From: Eurosta solidaginis
Taxonomy: Eukaryota; Arthropoda; Insecta; Diptera; Tephritidae
Length of the DNA: 64,000 nt
Assembly (NCBI RefSeq): GCF_040869045.1
Contig: NC_090321.1
Coordinates: 31,927,426-31,991,425, forward strand
Direction: 5' to 3'
The translations under genes were made by a program, and so were the position numbers. The notes under the pieces were generated by a model. That model saw nothing but the letters and a program-made list of their open reading frames with translations. It was not told the origin of the DNA and made no database searches. Below, piece by piece: positions 11,500-21,162 of this stretch (within the stretch, counting starts at the first letter, position 1; every line of letters begins with the position of its first letter).

Positions 11500-12060
11500 G
11501 ACAAGAATTTGATCTAATAAAAAAATTGTATTTATGGTGCGATTCGCTTGAAATACGATACCGGGGTACCCTTTTTGTAAAGGTAATATTTGAGAAACTT
11601 TTCAGTCTGAAATGTGGACCAGGGGTCGACCTATTCTAAATAAATATTGTATAGTGCAACTTGCTTGTAATTTGGTATAGGGGCACTCTCTTTTCTTTCC
11701 GGGATATGGAACAAGGACCGACTTATTTCAAAAAATCTAATTTATGGTACGATTCGCATGAAACTCGATGCAGGGGTAGCTCTTTGGCAAGGATAGTATT
11801 TGAGAAACTTTTGATTCTGGGAAGTGGACCAGAGGTTGACCTATTCTAAAAAAAATAGTGTATGGTACAATTTGCTTAATATTTGGTATAGAGGTGATTC
11901 TGCGACTAGCCCTTAAAACGCTCCTTTCCGGGAAATGGATCAGGGATAAACCAAAAATCAGGTAGTACAAAATCGTATTTATGGTACGACTTGCATGCGA
12001 TTTGGTAAAGGTATACCACTTTGTTAAGCTTAATATTTGAGAAACTTTTCCATTGATTTC
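11500..12060. repeat. Tandem repeat, about 2.5 units of roughly 215-225 bp
   Basis: The phrase tttatggt-r-cgattcgc-x-tgaaa recurs at about 11532, 11744 and 11968, each time followed by ggtaatatttgagaaactttt or a close variant and, in the first two units, by gtggacca-g-ggt-x-gacctattctaaa. Parts of the unit (gtggaccaggggt, then tatag/ggtat) echo the DINE-like minisatellite, so it may be an old diverged array from the same source. Confidence 0.65.
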
Positions 12061-12496
12061 ACAGCTATAAATTCAAAACGGATGGATCGTTTGGAATATT
12101 TGTTCTTTGCAGTAAAACTTTCAAATATTTGCCTTCGTTCTGCATACAAAAATACTTGATTCTTTTCTTATATCAGCAAAATCGTTTAAACAAAAGTAAA
12201 ATTTTTACCAAAAAATCCAGTGCTTGTGGTTGTTCGCTGTAAACTGTGCGCGCAAGCTTGGCTTGAGTAAGACATGATGGGTCACATACGTACGTACATC
12301 GCATTTTTTTATGGATTGGAGAAATGTAATAAGGGATAGAGCAAAATAGACGAAAAGCTAAAAATGACGGGATAGAGAATAGAGAGAGGGGGAAGCGAGG
12401 TTCACTTTCTTAATGCACGAAAACCGATTCATGGGCAAAACAACGGTGGCCGGGGAATCTAGTATATATTTCTTTCATGTTTAACTCCACTTACTC

Positions 12497-12612
12497 ACGA
12501 GGGAGAAAAGGCTTTGAAGAGATTTAAAAAAGGTATACTCGAAACAGCTGTCGCCTTGTCCGTCCTGATGTCACGTTGTTTAAATTTTTCCCAAATTATT
12601 AAATAAATTATA
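12497..12612 (+). mobile_element. 5'-truncated copy of a tRNA-like SINE (tail part)
   Basis: gagggagaaaaggctttgaagag through cccaaattattaaataaa matches 19497-19618 and 36948-37037 in order, with scattered substitutions. The tRNA-like head seen in those copies is missing here. Confidence 0.65.
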
Positions 12613-12789
12613 AATTAAAAATTGCTTCAATTAAATGTTTTTGTTTAAAGCAATAAGGGTAATCCCCGCTTAAAAACTCATACAAATAGACAACATTGGT
12701 ATTAATTCGTTGTAGTTCTATAAATAGAACAAAAGCAATAACACCAAGTTTCTCTGAAACCGCCTTACTAACGCATAACTTTACCATAT

Positions 12790-13340
12790 TGTGACAATTA
12801 TGAGTGACACTAAGTGATACTCACATCCCTAATCTGATGCTAAGTAAGTAAAGTCACAACAACAATAAAGCAGACAGTCACTTGTATCTACATAAACGAA
12901 TCAATCCTTATGTCTACACATATGTAGGTACACGCAGCTGAGAAGCAAGGCACAACCACATGCATATATCTGAGATACTCCTGAAAGTTTGCAATGAGAA
13001 AAGCTATAAAATCGTGCAATTGTAGTTACAGCTGAGAAATTTGAGAGCTGATGGCCAACTAGTAGATTCTGGAAATGGAAGCGCCTAGAAGATGCGAACA
13101 AGGAAGTCAGAGAGTATAAAAGGCAGCCAATGTAGAGGCGCTGGAATTCAGTTTCATTTGAGCTATCAATCAGTTTGGTTACTAAGCAAGCTCTTCGTTG
13201 CAAAGTTTGAGTGTTATTGTGAAGTACTTTAATAAAGGACATTTTGCATTTTTAAATATTGGAGTTATTTATTCAACAGTTTAGTGATTCGAACTTAGCA
13301 GAGGGTTGCAAATAAGAGGATTTGCAGCAAATTCGTTACA
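12790..13340 (+). repeat. LTR 1 of tandem array
   Basis: TGTGACAATT...TTCGTTACA, 551 bp. TATAAA at 13115-13120, an attcagtttcattt initiator-like stretch shortly after, and AATAAA at 13231-13236 upstream of the R/U5 boundary. Confidence 0.9.
13115..13120 (+). promoter_or_regulatory. LTR TATA box (unit 1)
   Basis: gagagTATAAAaggcag. The same box is present in every LTR of the family in this window, with an AATAAA about 110 bp downstream, as expected for U3 promoter and polyadenylation signal. Confidence 0.7.
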
Positions 13341-13342
13341 AT

Positions 13343-13359
13343 TGGTGTCAGAAGAGGAA
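13343..13359 (+). promoter_or_regulatory. Primer-binding site, tRNA-Leu type
   Basis: TGGTGTCAGAAG starts two bases after the LTR end. It complements the 3' end expected of a tRNA-Leu (acceptor strand ...CTTCTGACACCA). The same site follows the LTRs at 16340 and 24862. The tRNA assignment is from known PBS sequences. Confidence 0.75.
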
Positions 13360-13391
13360 TTGTTGAATAAATTCCAGAGGACAACAAGGAC

Positions 13392-14741
13392 ATGGCAAAG
13401 TTCAGTGAATTGAAGATCCAGCAACTGAAGAAGGAGTTGGAGAACCGTGGATTGAATATAACCAGCAATAAGATCGAACTTCAAGCACGGCTACGAGAGG
13501 TAATGCAAGCAGAAGGAACTGATGTGGACGAGTATGTCTTTTATCCTGATGGGGACGAGACAACAACAAAAATTGAAGAGAAAAACGAAACATCGCAGAC
13601 AGTTACGAGCACAGAATTGAACATGATTTTGGCTGCAATATCTGCTCAAACATCGACAGTATCATCTCAACTGGAAGAACAGAAAACGTATATGTCATCA
13701 CAGATGGAATCCCGAGAGACACGAATAACATCGAAGATTGAAGCACAAGAAACGCGTATGTCAGAAATGTCGACACAGATTACATCCAAGATGGAAAATC
13801 AGCTGGAAGAGCAAAAGACATATATGATATCTCAGTTGGCTGAGCAGTTGAAAGCACAGGAGGCCCGCATATCCTCGCAGCTGGAGGCACAGGAGATAAG
13901 GCTAACATCAAAGCTGGAAGCACAGGATACAAAAATTGTGCAGCTCGAGGACAAAATTGATGCCGATATAGAAGCTTTGCGAGGTCGTGTACAGGAGTTG
14001 CAAATGAATCGCCCAGCTGTTTCAGCGAGTAATCTGAAGGTAAAAACACCATCCTTTGACGGTTCTGTTCCTTTCCAGGTGTTTAAGATTCAGTTTGAGA
14101 AGACTGCAGCAGTGAACAACTGGAGTGCAGAAGATAAAGTCGTTGCGCTGTTCATGGCATTGAAAGGGCCAGCAGCTGAGATTTTACAAACAATTCCAGA
14201 GGGCGAACGGAACTGTTATGAAGCATTGATGGGCGCTCTAGAGAGACGATACGGAACTGAGCATAGGAGACAGATATACCAAATGGAGTTACTGAACCGC
14301 TTCCAGAAGCCTGGTGCGACATTGCAAGAGTTTGCGTCGGATGTTGAAAGGCTAGCACATTTAGCGAATGCGGACGCACCCGTGGAATACACTGAAATGG
14401 TAAAGATTCAGAGCTTTATAAATGGCATACGGAAGCGAGCTACATATGCGAACCCAAAGCCAACATTCGAAGAAACGGTATCACATGCTCTGATTCAGGA
14501 AACAGCGTCGCTTCTGTGTAAGGCAGTTTTCAAAGCACGCCGTGTGGAAGTAGAAAGGCCAGAGTGGGTATACGCAATATTGGAGGTGCTGAAAGGATCG
14601 CAAAAGCGGAGTGAAAAAGTTATCAAATGCTTCAAATGCGGGAAGTCCGGTCACATTGCACGTCATTGCGATCTTGGTCCTAATAGTTCCAACAATGTGG
14701 GTGGCCGTAAACGCAAAGCTGGAGGAGATGAGCAAGAGTGA
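13392..14741 (+). CDS. gag: Gag of RT-deleted Ty3/gypsy element, unit 1 (intact)
   Basis: 449 residues. Residues 1-40 form a SAP-like motif (leucine-rich helix, K-x-E-L-x-x-RGLN...NKIELQARL), usually a DNA-binding fold. Residues about 75-205 are a glutamine/glutamate-rich coiled coil built of repeated EAQE-x-R-x-(T/S)SK/SQL heptad-like units. Residues about 215-370 resemble the retrotransposon Gag capsid region (PSFDGSVPFQVFK, then W-S-A-x-D-K, AAEILQTIP and L-x-RYG). A single zinc knuckle CFKCGKSGHIARHC starts near residue 413, followed by a basic tail. The start ATG lies 47 bp past the primer site. It would build the virus-like particle. Against unit 2 it lacks four residues (12 bp) after NGIR. 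It ends at a TGA followed by 15 open codons leading into the protease frame. Confidence 0.9.
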   Translation: MAKFSELKIQQLKKELENRGLNITSNKIELQARLREVMQAEGTDVDEYVFYPDGDETTTKIEEKNETSQTVTSTELNMILAAISAQTSTVSSQLEEQKTYMSSQMESRETRITSKIEAQETRMSEMSTQITSKMENQLEEQKTYMISQLAEQLKAQEARISSQLEAQEIRLTSKLEAQDTKIVQLEDKIDADIEALRGRVQELQMNRPAVSASNLKVKTPSFDGSVPFQVFKIQFEKTAAVNNWSAEDKVVALFMALKGPAAEILQTIPEGERNCYEALMGALERRYGTEHRRQIYQMELLNRFQKPGATLQEFASDVERLAHLANADAPVEYTEMVKIQSFINGIRKRATYANPKPTFEETVSHALIQETASLLCKAVFKARRVEVERPEWVYAILEVLKGSQKRSEKVIKCFKCGKSGHIARHCDLGPNSSNNVGGRKRKAGGDEQE

Positions 14742-15779
14742 GTAAGAGGTAGAGATCGAGAGCTAGATCCAGCTATTGAATGCCCTGTGATATCTGTGTT
14801 GCAAATTGGTAGAAAATCGAGCAGTCTTACCGTCAGAGGGAATATGGATGGTAAAGAACATGTACTGACTGTAGATACGGGCGCATCTCATTCCTTGATC
14901 CGATCTGATTTGGTCTACAGGAGAGTAAAGTCATTACCTGGAGCGAGGTTGCATACGGTCACTGGCGAGTATAACCAAGGCCGGGGAGAAGTGATCTGTG
15001 AAGTCTTAATTGGGAAGGTCATGGTTTTACACAAATTCGTTGTGGCGGAGATTGTTGATGAAGTTATATTTGGAGTGGATTTCTTGCTTGACCATGATAT
15101 CAGGATCGATATGCAGAAAAGGGTGAGGTGTTATAAGAACCAGGATATACCACTTAACTTCAGTTTGCAGAAAGGATTCAGTAGTAATCGAGTACTGGTG
15201 GAGAAGACTCGACAAAAACCACGGAAGTCAAAGGCAAAGGTTAATAGATCGAATGGCGCAAATAAAGGAAAATCAAAAGTACCTGCGAGAGAAACACTGG
15301 CATTGACAAAACCTAAAAGAAGCAGGAAAACGAAGCAACGAATTTCCGAGAAAGAACGCGAGGGTAGTTTCAAGACGGAGCGCACTAATTTTGTGAAACG
15401 TGGGAACGATACTGATTATGCGAAGCCAATCCGTCAAGCGCAAGCTCTACGAAGTAGTTCATTGGACAAACAACAGAGTGTGAGGGAACGGCCCAGGGTA
15501 ATGAGTAGTAAGATCAGACACTGGCATGACAAGGACTTTAATTCGGAAGGTTTCTTGGAGGGAGATTTGGTACTGCTGTACAACCCTCACCGGCGGAAAG
15601 GTGTTCCATCCAAATATCGGTGCAGTTGGGAAAGCCCGTACAGAGTTGTGAAGACGATCAGTGATGTCATCTACCGCGTACAAGCAATTGGGAAACCAAG
15701 AAATAGAATAGTGGTACATTTGGCGATGCTAGCAGCGTTTAGATCGAGAGATTTGTCTGATCGGGACGATCAGACTTAG
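14742..15779 (+). CDS. Protease - integrase C-terminus fusion, unit 1 (RT, RNase H and IN core deleted)
   Basis: Open from the codon after the Gag TGA, in the same frame as Gag; no ATG opens it, so expression would need readthrough, frameshifting or processing. The first third is a retropepsin: VDTGASHSLI active site (D-T-G) and IFGVDFLLDHDI as the second conserved block. The middle (about residues 140-250) is unusually Lys/Arg/Ser rich and aligns in order with the spacer between protease and RT of the related element at 24.3-26.6 kb. The last 90 residues are the integrase C-terminal domain (FLEGDLVLLYNPHRRKG...WESPYRVV), with the GPY/F motif as SPY here and intact GPY in unit 2. No RT, RNase H or IN catalytic triad. 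Stop TAG at 15777, then the polypurine tract. Confidence 0.85.
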   Translation, partial: VRGRDRELDPAIECPVISVLQIGRKSSSLTVRGNMDGKEHVLTVDTGASHSLIRSDLVYRRVKSLPGARLHTVTGEYNQGRGEVICEVLIGKVMVLHKFVVAEIVDEVIFGVDFLLDHDIRIDMQKRVRCYKNQDIPLNFSLQKGFSSNRVLVEKTRQKPRKSKAKVNRSNGANKGKSKVPARETLALTKPKRSRKTKQRISEKEREGSFKTERTNFVKRGNDTDYAKPIRQAQALRSSSLDKQQSVRERPRVMSSKIRHWHDKDFNSEGFLEGDLVLLYNPHRRKGVPSKYRCSWESPYRVVKTISDVIYRVQAIGKPRNRIVVHLAMLAAFRSRDLSDRDDQT

Positions 15780-15790
15780 GTGGAGGGCAG
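15779..15790 (+). promoter_or_regulatory. Polypurine tract before the middle LTR
   Basis: GGTGGAGGGCAG abuts the TGTGAC of the LTR. The identical stretch precedes the third LTR at 18787-18798. It is the expected plus-strand primer site. Confidence 0.7.
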
Positions 15791-16340
15791 TGTGACGATT
15801 ATGAGTGATACTAAGGGATACTCACATCCCTAGTCTGATGCTAAGTAAATAAAGTCACAACAACAATAAAGCAGACAGTCCCTTGTATCTAAATAAACGG
15901 ATCAATCCTTATGTCTACACATATGTAGGTACACGCAGCTGAGAAGCAAGGCTCAGCCACATGCATATATCTGAGATACTCCTGAAAGTATGCAATGAGA
16001 GAAGCTATAAAATCGTGCAATTGTAGTTACAGCTGAGAAATTTGAGAGCTGATGGCCAACTAGTAGATTCTGGAAATGGAAGCGCCTAGAAGATGCGAAC
16101 AAGGAAATCAGAGAGTATAAAAGGCAGCAAATGTAGAGGCGCTGGAATTCAGTTTCATTTGAGCTATCAATCAGTTTGGTTATTAAGCAAGCTATTCGTT
16201 GCAAAGTTTGAGTGTTATTGTGAAGTACTTTAATAAAGGCCATTTTGCATTATTAAATATTGGAGTTATTTATTCAACAGTTTAGTGATTCGAACTTAGC
16301 AGAGGGTTGCAAATAAGAGGATTTGCAGCAAATTCGTACA
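15791..16340 (+). repeat. Middle LTR of tandem array, shared by both units
   Basis: TGTGACGATT...ATTCGTACA, 550 bp, one T shorter than the others at the 3' end (TCGTACA against TCGTTACA). It serves as the 3' LTR of unit 1 and 5' LTR of unit 2 and is followed by the same primer site. Confidence 0.9.
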
Positions 16341-16391
16341 ATTGGTGTCAGAAGAGGAATTGTTGAATAAATTCCAGAGGACAACAAGGAC

Positions 16392-17749
16392 ATGGCAAAG
16401 TTCAGTGAATTGAAGATCCAGCAACTGAAGAAGGAGATTTAGAACCGTGGATTGAATACAACCGGCAATAAGATCGAACTTCAAGCACGGCTACGGGAGA
16501 TAAAGGAAGCAGAAGGAATTGATGTGGACGAGTATGTCTTTTATCCTGATGGGGACGAGACAACAACAAAAATTGAAGAGAAAAACAAAACATCGCAGAT
16601 AGTTACGAGCACAGAGTTGAACATGATTTTGGCTGCAATATCTGCTCAAATATCGACAGTATCATCTCAACTGGAAGAACAGAAAACGTATATGTCATCA
16701 CAGATGGAATCTCGAGAGACACGAATAACATCGAAGATTGAAGCACAAGAAACGCCTATGTCAGAAATGTCGACCCAGATTACATCCAAGATGGAAAATC
16801 AGCTGGAAGAGCAAAAGACATATATGACATCTCAGTTGGCTGAGCAGTTGAAAGCACAGGAGGCCCGCATATCCTCGCAGCTGGAGGCACAGGAGATAAG
16901 GCTAACATCAAAGCTGGAAGCACAGGATACAAAAATTGTGCAGCTCGAGGACAAAATTGATGCCGAGATAGAAGCTTTGCGAGGTCGTGTACAGGAGTTG
17001 CAAATGAATCGCCCAGCTGTTTCAGCGAGTAATCTGAAGGTAAAAACACCATCCTTTGACGGTTCTGTTCCTTTCCAGGTGTTTAAGATTCAGTTTGAGA
17101 AGATCGCAGCAGTGAACGACTGGAGTGCAGAAGATAAAGTCGCTGCACTCTTCATGGCATTGAAAGGGCCTGCAGCTGATATTTTACACACCATTCCAGA
17201 AGGCGAACGGAACTGTTATGAAGCATTGATGGGCGCTCTAGAGAGATGATACGGAACTGAGCATAGGAGACAGATATACCAAATGGAGTTACTGAATCGC
17301 TTCCAGAAGCCTGGTGAGACATTGCAAGAGTTTGCGTCGGATGTTGAAAGGCTAGCACATTTAGCGAATGCGGACGTACCCGTGGAATACACTGAAATGG
17401 TAAAGATTCAGAGCTATATAAATGGCATACGGGACGTCGAAGCAAAGCGAGCTACATATGCGAACCCAAAGCCAACAGTCGAAGAAACGGTATCACATGC
17501 TCTGATTCAGGAAACAGCGTCGCTTCTGTGTAAGCCAGTTTTCAAAGCCGTGTGGAAGTAGAAAGGCCGGAGTGGGTAGACGCAATATTGGAGGCGCTGA
17601 AAGGATCGCAAAAGCAGAGTGAAAAAGTTATCAAATGCTTCAAATGCGGAAAGCCCGGTCACATTGCACGTCATTGCGATCTTGGTTCTAATAGTTCCAA
17701 CAATGTGGGTGGCCGTAAACGCAAAGCTGGAGGAGATGAGCAAGAGTGA
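16392..17749 (+). pseudogene. gag: Gag of unit 2, broken by two stops and a 4-bp deletion
   Basis: Same Gag as unit 1. Lesions: a TAG stop soon after the start (aaggagttgg in unit 1 reads aaggagattt-ag here, about 16439); a TGA replacing an arginine CGA codon at about 17247; and a 4-bp loss at about 17548 (caaagcacgccgtg becomes caaagccgtg), which shifts the frame before the zinc knuckle. The knuckle itself is intact downstream (FKCGKPGHIARHC). Unit 2 also keeps a four-residue DVEA-type segment lost from unit 1. The protein cannot be made whole from this copy. Confidence 0.9.
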
Positions 17750-17794
17750 GTAAGAGGTAGAGATCGAGAGCTAGATCCAGCTATTTAATGCCCT

Positions 17795-18787
17795 GTGACA
17801 TCTGTGTTGCAAATTGGTAGAAATTCGAGCAGTCTTACCGTCAGAGGGAATGTGGATGGTAAAGAACATGTACTGACTGTAGATACGGGCGCATCTCATT
17901 CCTTGATCCGATCTTATTTGGTCTACAGGAGAGTAAAGTCATTACCTGGAGCGAGGTTGCATACGGTCACTGGCGAGTATAACCAAGGCCGGGGAGAAGT
18001 GATCTGTGAAGTCTTAATTGGGAAGGTCATGGTTTTACACAAATTCGTTGTGGCGGAGATTGTTGATGAAGTTATATTGGGAGTGGATTTCTTGGTTGAC
18101 CATGACATCAAGATCGATATGCAGAAAAGGATGAGGCGTTATAAGAACCAGGATATACCACTTAACTTCAGTTTACAGAAAGGATTCAGTAGTAATCGAG
18201 TACTGGTGGAGAAGGCTCGACAAAAACCACGGAAGTCAAAGGCAAAAGTTAATAGATCGAATGGTCCAAATAAAGCAAAATCAAAAGTACCTGCGAGAGA
18301 AAAACTGGCATTGACAAAACCTAAAGGAAGCAGGAAAACGAAGCAACGAATTTCCGAGAAAGAATGCGAGGGTAGTTTCAAGCCGGAGAGCACTACTTTT
18401 GTGAAACGTGGGAACGATACTGATTATGCGAAGCCAATCCGTCAAGCGCAAGCTGTACGAAGTAGTGAATTGGACAAACAACAAAGTGTGAGGGAACGGC
18501 CCAGGGTAATGAGTAGTAAGATCAGACACTGGCATGACAAGAACTTTAATTCGGAAAGTTTCTTGGAGGGAGATTTGATACTGCTGTACAACCCTCACCG
18601 GCGGAAAGGTGTTCCATCCAAATATCGGTGCAGTTGGGAAGGCCCGTACAGAGTTGTGAAGACGATCAGTGATGTCATCTACCACATACAAGCAATTGGG
18701 AAACCAAGAAATAGAAGAGTGGTACATTTGGCGATGCTAGCAGCGTTTAGATCGAGAGATTTGTCTGATCGGGACGATCAGACTTAG
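17795..18787 (+). CDS. Protease - integrase C-terminus fusion, unit 2 (frame intact)
   Basis: 330 codons free of stops, aligned end to end with unit 1 and with the same deletion junction, so the fusion predates the two copies. It has the VDTGASHSLI protease site, ILGVDFLVDHDI block, basic linker and integrase C-terminal domain with an intact GPYRVV motif. Upstream the frame is closed by a TAA where unit 1 has GAA (about 17785). The frame starts at a GTG-type codon only by convention; no ATG opens it. That this frame stayed open while its gag decayed deserves a selection test. Confidence 0.8.
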   Translation: MTSVLQIGRNSSSLTVRGNVDGKEHVLTVDTGASHSLIRSYLVYRRVKSLPGARLHTVTGEYNQGRGEVICEVLIGKVMVLHKFVVAEIVDEVILGVDFLVDHDIKIDMQKRMRRYKNQDIPLNFSLQKGFSSNRVLVEKARQKPRKSKAKVNRSNGPNKAKSKVPAREKLALTKPKGSRKTKQRISEKECEGSFKPESTTFVKRGNDTDYAKPIRQAQAVRSSELDKQQSVRERPRVMSSKIRHWHDKNFNSESFLEGDLILLYNPHRRKGVPSKYRCSWEGPYRVVKTISDVIYHIQAIGKPRNRRVVHLAMLAAFRSRDLSDRDDQT

Positions 18788-18798
18788 GTGGAGGGCAG

Positions 18799-19349
18799 TG
18801 TGACGATTATGAGTGACACTAAGTGATACTCACATCCCTAGTCTGATGCTAAGTAAATAAAGTCACAACAACAATAAAGCAGACAGTTCCTTGTATCTAC
18901 ATAAATGAATCAATCTTTATATCTACACATATGTAGGTACACGCAGCTAAGAAGTAAGGCACAACCACATGCATATATCTGAGATACTCCTGAAAGTTTG
19001 CAATGAGAGAAGCAATAAAATCGTGCAATTGTAGTTACAGCTGAGAAATTTTAGAGCTGATGGCCAACTAGTAGATTCTGGAAATGGAAGCGCCTAGAAG
19101 ATGCGAACAAAGAAATCAGAGAGTATAAAAGGCAGCAAATGTAGAGGCGCTGGAATTCAGTTTCATTTGAGCTATCAATCAGTTTGGTTATTAAGCAAGC
19201 TATTCGTTGCAAAGTTTGAGTGTTATTGTGAAGTACTTTAATAAAGGCCATTTTGCATTATTAAATATTGGAGTTATTTATTCAACAGTTTAGTGATTCG
19301 AATTTAGCAGAGGGTTGCAAATAAGAGGATTTGCAGCAAATTCGTTACA
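18799..19349 (+). repeat. LTR 3 of tandem array
   Basis: TGTGACGATT...TTCGTTACA, 551 bp, closest in its first 60 bases to a mix of LTR 1 and LTR 2 variants. Followed by AAATGATG rather than ATAT. Confidence 0.9.
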
Positions 19350-19351
19350 AA

Positions 19352-19618
19352 ATGATGCCATACGAAGTATGGACTATGAATAAAGAAAATATGCAAAGAA
19401 GGCAATTGGAATAAGGTTTACAACAACTAAGGCATTACGTGGCTGAATACGTTTATAACACTTCAACCATCGTAGGCGTGCAATTTCGAATCCCACTCCC
19501 GGGAGAAAAGGCTTTGAAGAGATTTAAAAAAGCTTTAATCGAAACAGCTGCCACCTTGTCCGTCCTGATGTCACGTTGCTTAAATTTTTCCCAAATTATT
19601 AAATTAACTTACATTTAT
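19352..19618 (+). mobile_element. tRNA-like SINE copy (near complete)
   Basis: Contains gtggctgaatacg (A-box-like) and TTTCGAATCCC (B-box-like, consensus GGTTCGANTCC) about 45 bp apart, then a body gggagaaaaggctttgaagag...cccaaattatt shared with 12497-12612, 34398-34505 and 36800-37037. The 70 bases ahead of the tRNA-like part (aaaatatgcaaagaaggcaatt) are also shared with the 36.8-kb copy, so the repeat extends 5' of the promoter boxes. A family name is not known to me. Confidence 0.6.
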
Positions 19619-19619
19619 G

Positions 19620-21160
19620 GGTATGTTATATAATTTGTATATGTACATATAATTAACTTTATAGAATATCACCTCAATAGCATTTTCTGATCCATGTGTA
19701 TATAATATATATGTAAATGAACATATCATCATGATGTTTATATGCATTTATGCATGAACTCGCAATAAGCGACTAAAATCAGCTGTGTGGCCCATTTTAT
19801 ATACACACATACATATAAACATACATATTAGCTACTCCTGTATGAAGTACGTGCTCCCTATCTATTAGCATGCTTAATAAAATTACATCTGCTTATATAT
19901 AAAATTGTTGAATTTTAAGTTAGAATACCTATTTGGCATCTGCTCATATATAGTTATGTATGTCTATGTGTATCTACATACTAAAATACTGAATAAGCAA
20001 CTTGATTTGAGCTATGCATCTCGTATATTATCTTATATTCCACCTTAAATCATGCATGGAACACCAAATTTTTTAATAAAATTATTAGATTAGCAACAAC
20101 TGCGTGCGCTTATGAAGTGACGTGAATAAGCATATAGTGTGTAATAGCTACACATACATATGTATATATACAAATGAAGTATAGCACATACGACTTTTCA
20201 TGTGAAACAGGAACACATTTCATTATTTGGAACGAGAAGTTTGAGACGTGATTATCTTTGTTGGCAGCGACGTTATATTCAGTAACTTGGTTTTGGTTGT
20301 ACAATCCATTTGCTTTTATCTTGAGTTTTCCTAGAAATATTTACGTATATGTATGTATATGTGTAAGTAAAAGCTCTAAGTATTTATCTACCTATGCGTG
20401 ATTGCTTTAGCTTTGCAAACGTGTGGCAAATTGTTTTTAATGAAATAAACACATTTTTTATTATGTTCTCTCAACTGTGAAACTCGATTGCGTGCAGATA
20501 AGTTATAAATGTATTTTTTGGTTTTTCGTTGAGATTGCATATAACGGTTAAGCCGAAAAAGCCATTTTGTTTATTATAAATAACAATCGATAACCAAGTA
20601 AAAAAGAGCTTTCTCAGTGAAATTTGCTTATCTTTGAATTTTGCAGCAGTACTGACATATAACAATTATTTGAAGAGTGTTAATTGAATAACTGTTTTAA
20701 ATGAAAATATCAGTATCAGGAACTGTTATTTGCGAGCACTGGAACTTTTTGTTCCCTACGAATGATTTGCATGAGTGCAAATTTACTTTGATATGTGTTT
20801 GACATATAAGTAAGGATGACAGCGTACACAAGAGTAGATACATATATACATACATATTAAGGCTGTGAGTATCCGCATATTCGTATATAGGGACAACCTC
20901 ACGGGTTATCCGTTGACATGGATAAAATCCGGGAAGCATGTATATTCGGTTAGTGTTAGTTTGTGAACTTATCGGATTTATGAAGATCCGGTTAGTAAAC
21001 GTATTTTTGGATATCCAAGTAAACCAGCAAACTGATGTACCATATCGACTGCTGAGTGGAATATAACCTTAACTCGGTTGGCGTTTCGAAAACGGCCTAG
21101 CTGGCAGCACGAGTGGAAAGGTTTCTTCTTATGCGAGCTCAGGATATTTATTAAAAAAAA
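19620..21160. other. No recognisable gene
   Basis: AT-rich, with many tatacatatgtat-type words. The stretch 20870-21120 (atccgcatattcg, ggttatccgttgac, atccggttag) shares vocabulary with 24150-24290 (gaatatccgag, tatccggatatg), so a diverged dispersed repeat may flank the DINE-like copy on both sides. No coding signal. Confidence 0.45.
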
Positions 21161-21162
21161 AA

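Larger units (their letters stand above)
12790..19349 (+). mobile_element. Tandem Ty3/gypsy array LTR-internal-LTR-internal-LTR, RT-deleted
   Basis: Three LTRs of 550-551 bp (12790-13340, 15791-16340, 18799-19349) alternate with two internal regions, with unit spacing 3001 and 3008 bp. Each internal region has a tRNA-Leu-type primer site, a Gag, a protease-integrase C-terminus fusion and a polypurine tract immediately before the next LTR. Reverse transcriptase, RNase H and the integrase catalytic core are absent in both units. Left flank ATAT, right flank AAAT, so the target duplication is imperfect. The first unit has intact frames; the second has a broken gag. LTRs differ from each other at many positions, so this is not a recent artefactual duplication. 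Likely routes are LTR recombination between two elements or integration of a circular or concatemeric form. Confidence 0.9.

Noticed and set aside
12786..19353. Perfect target duplication around the tandem array
   Set aside because: Left flank ATAT, right flank AAAT: one mismatch in four bases is no evidence on its own.
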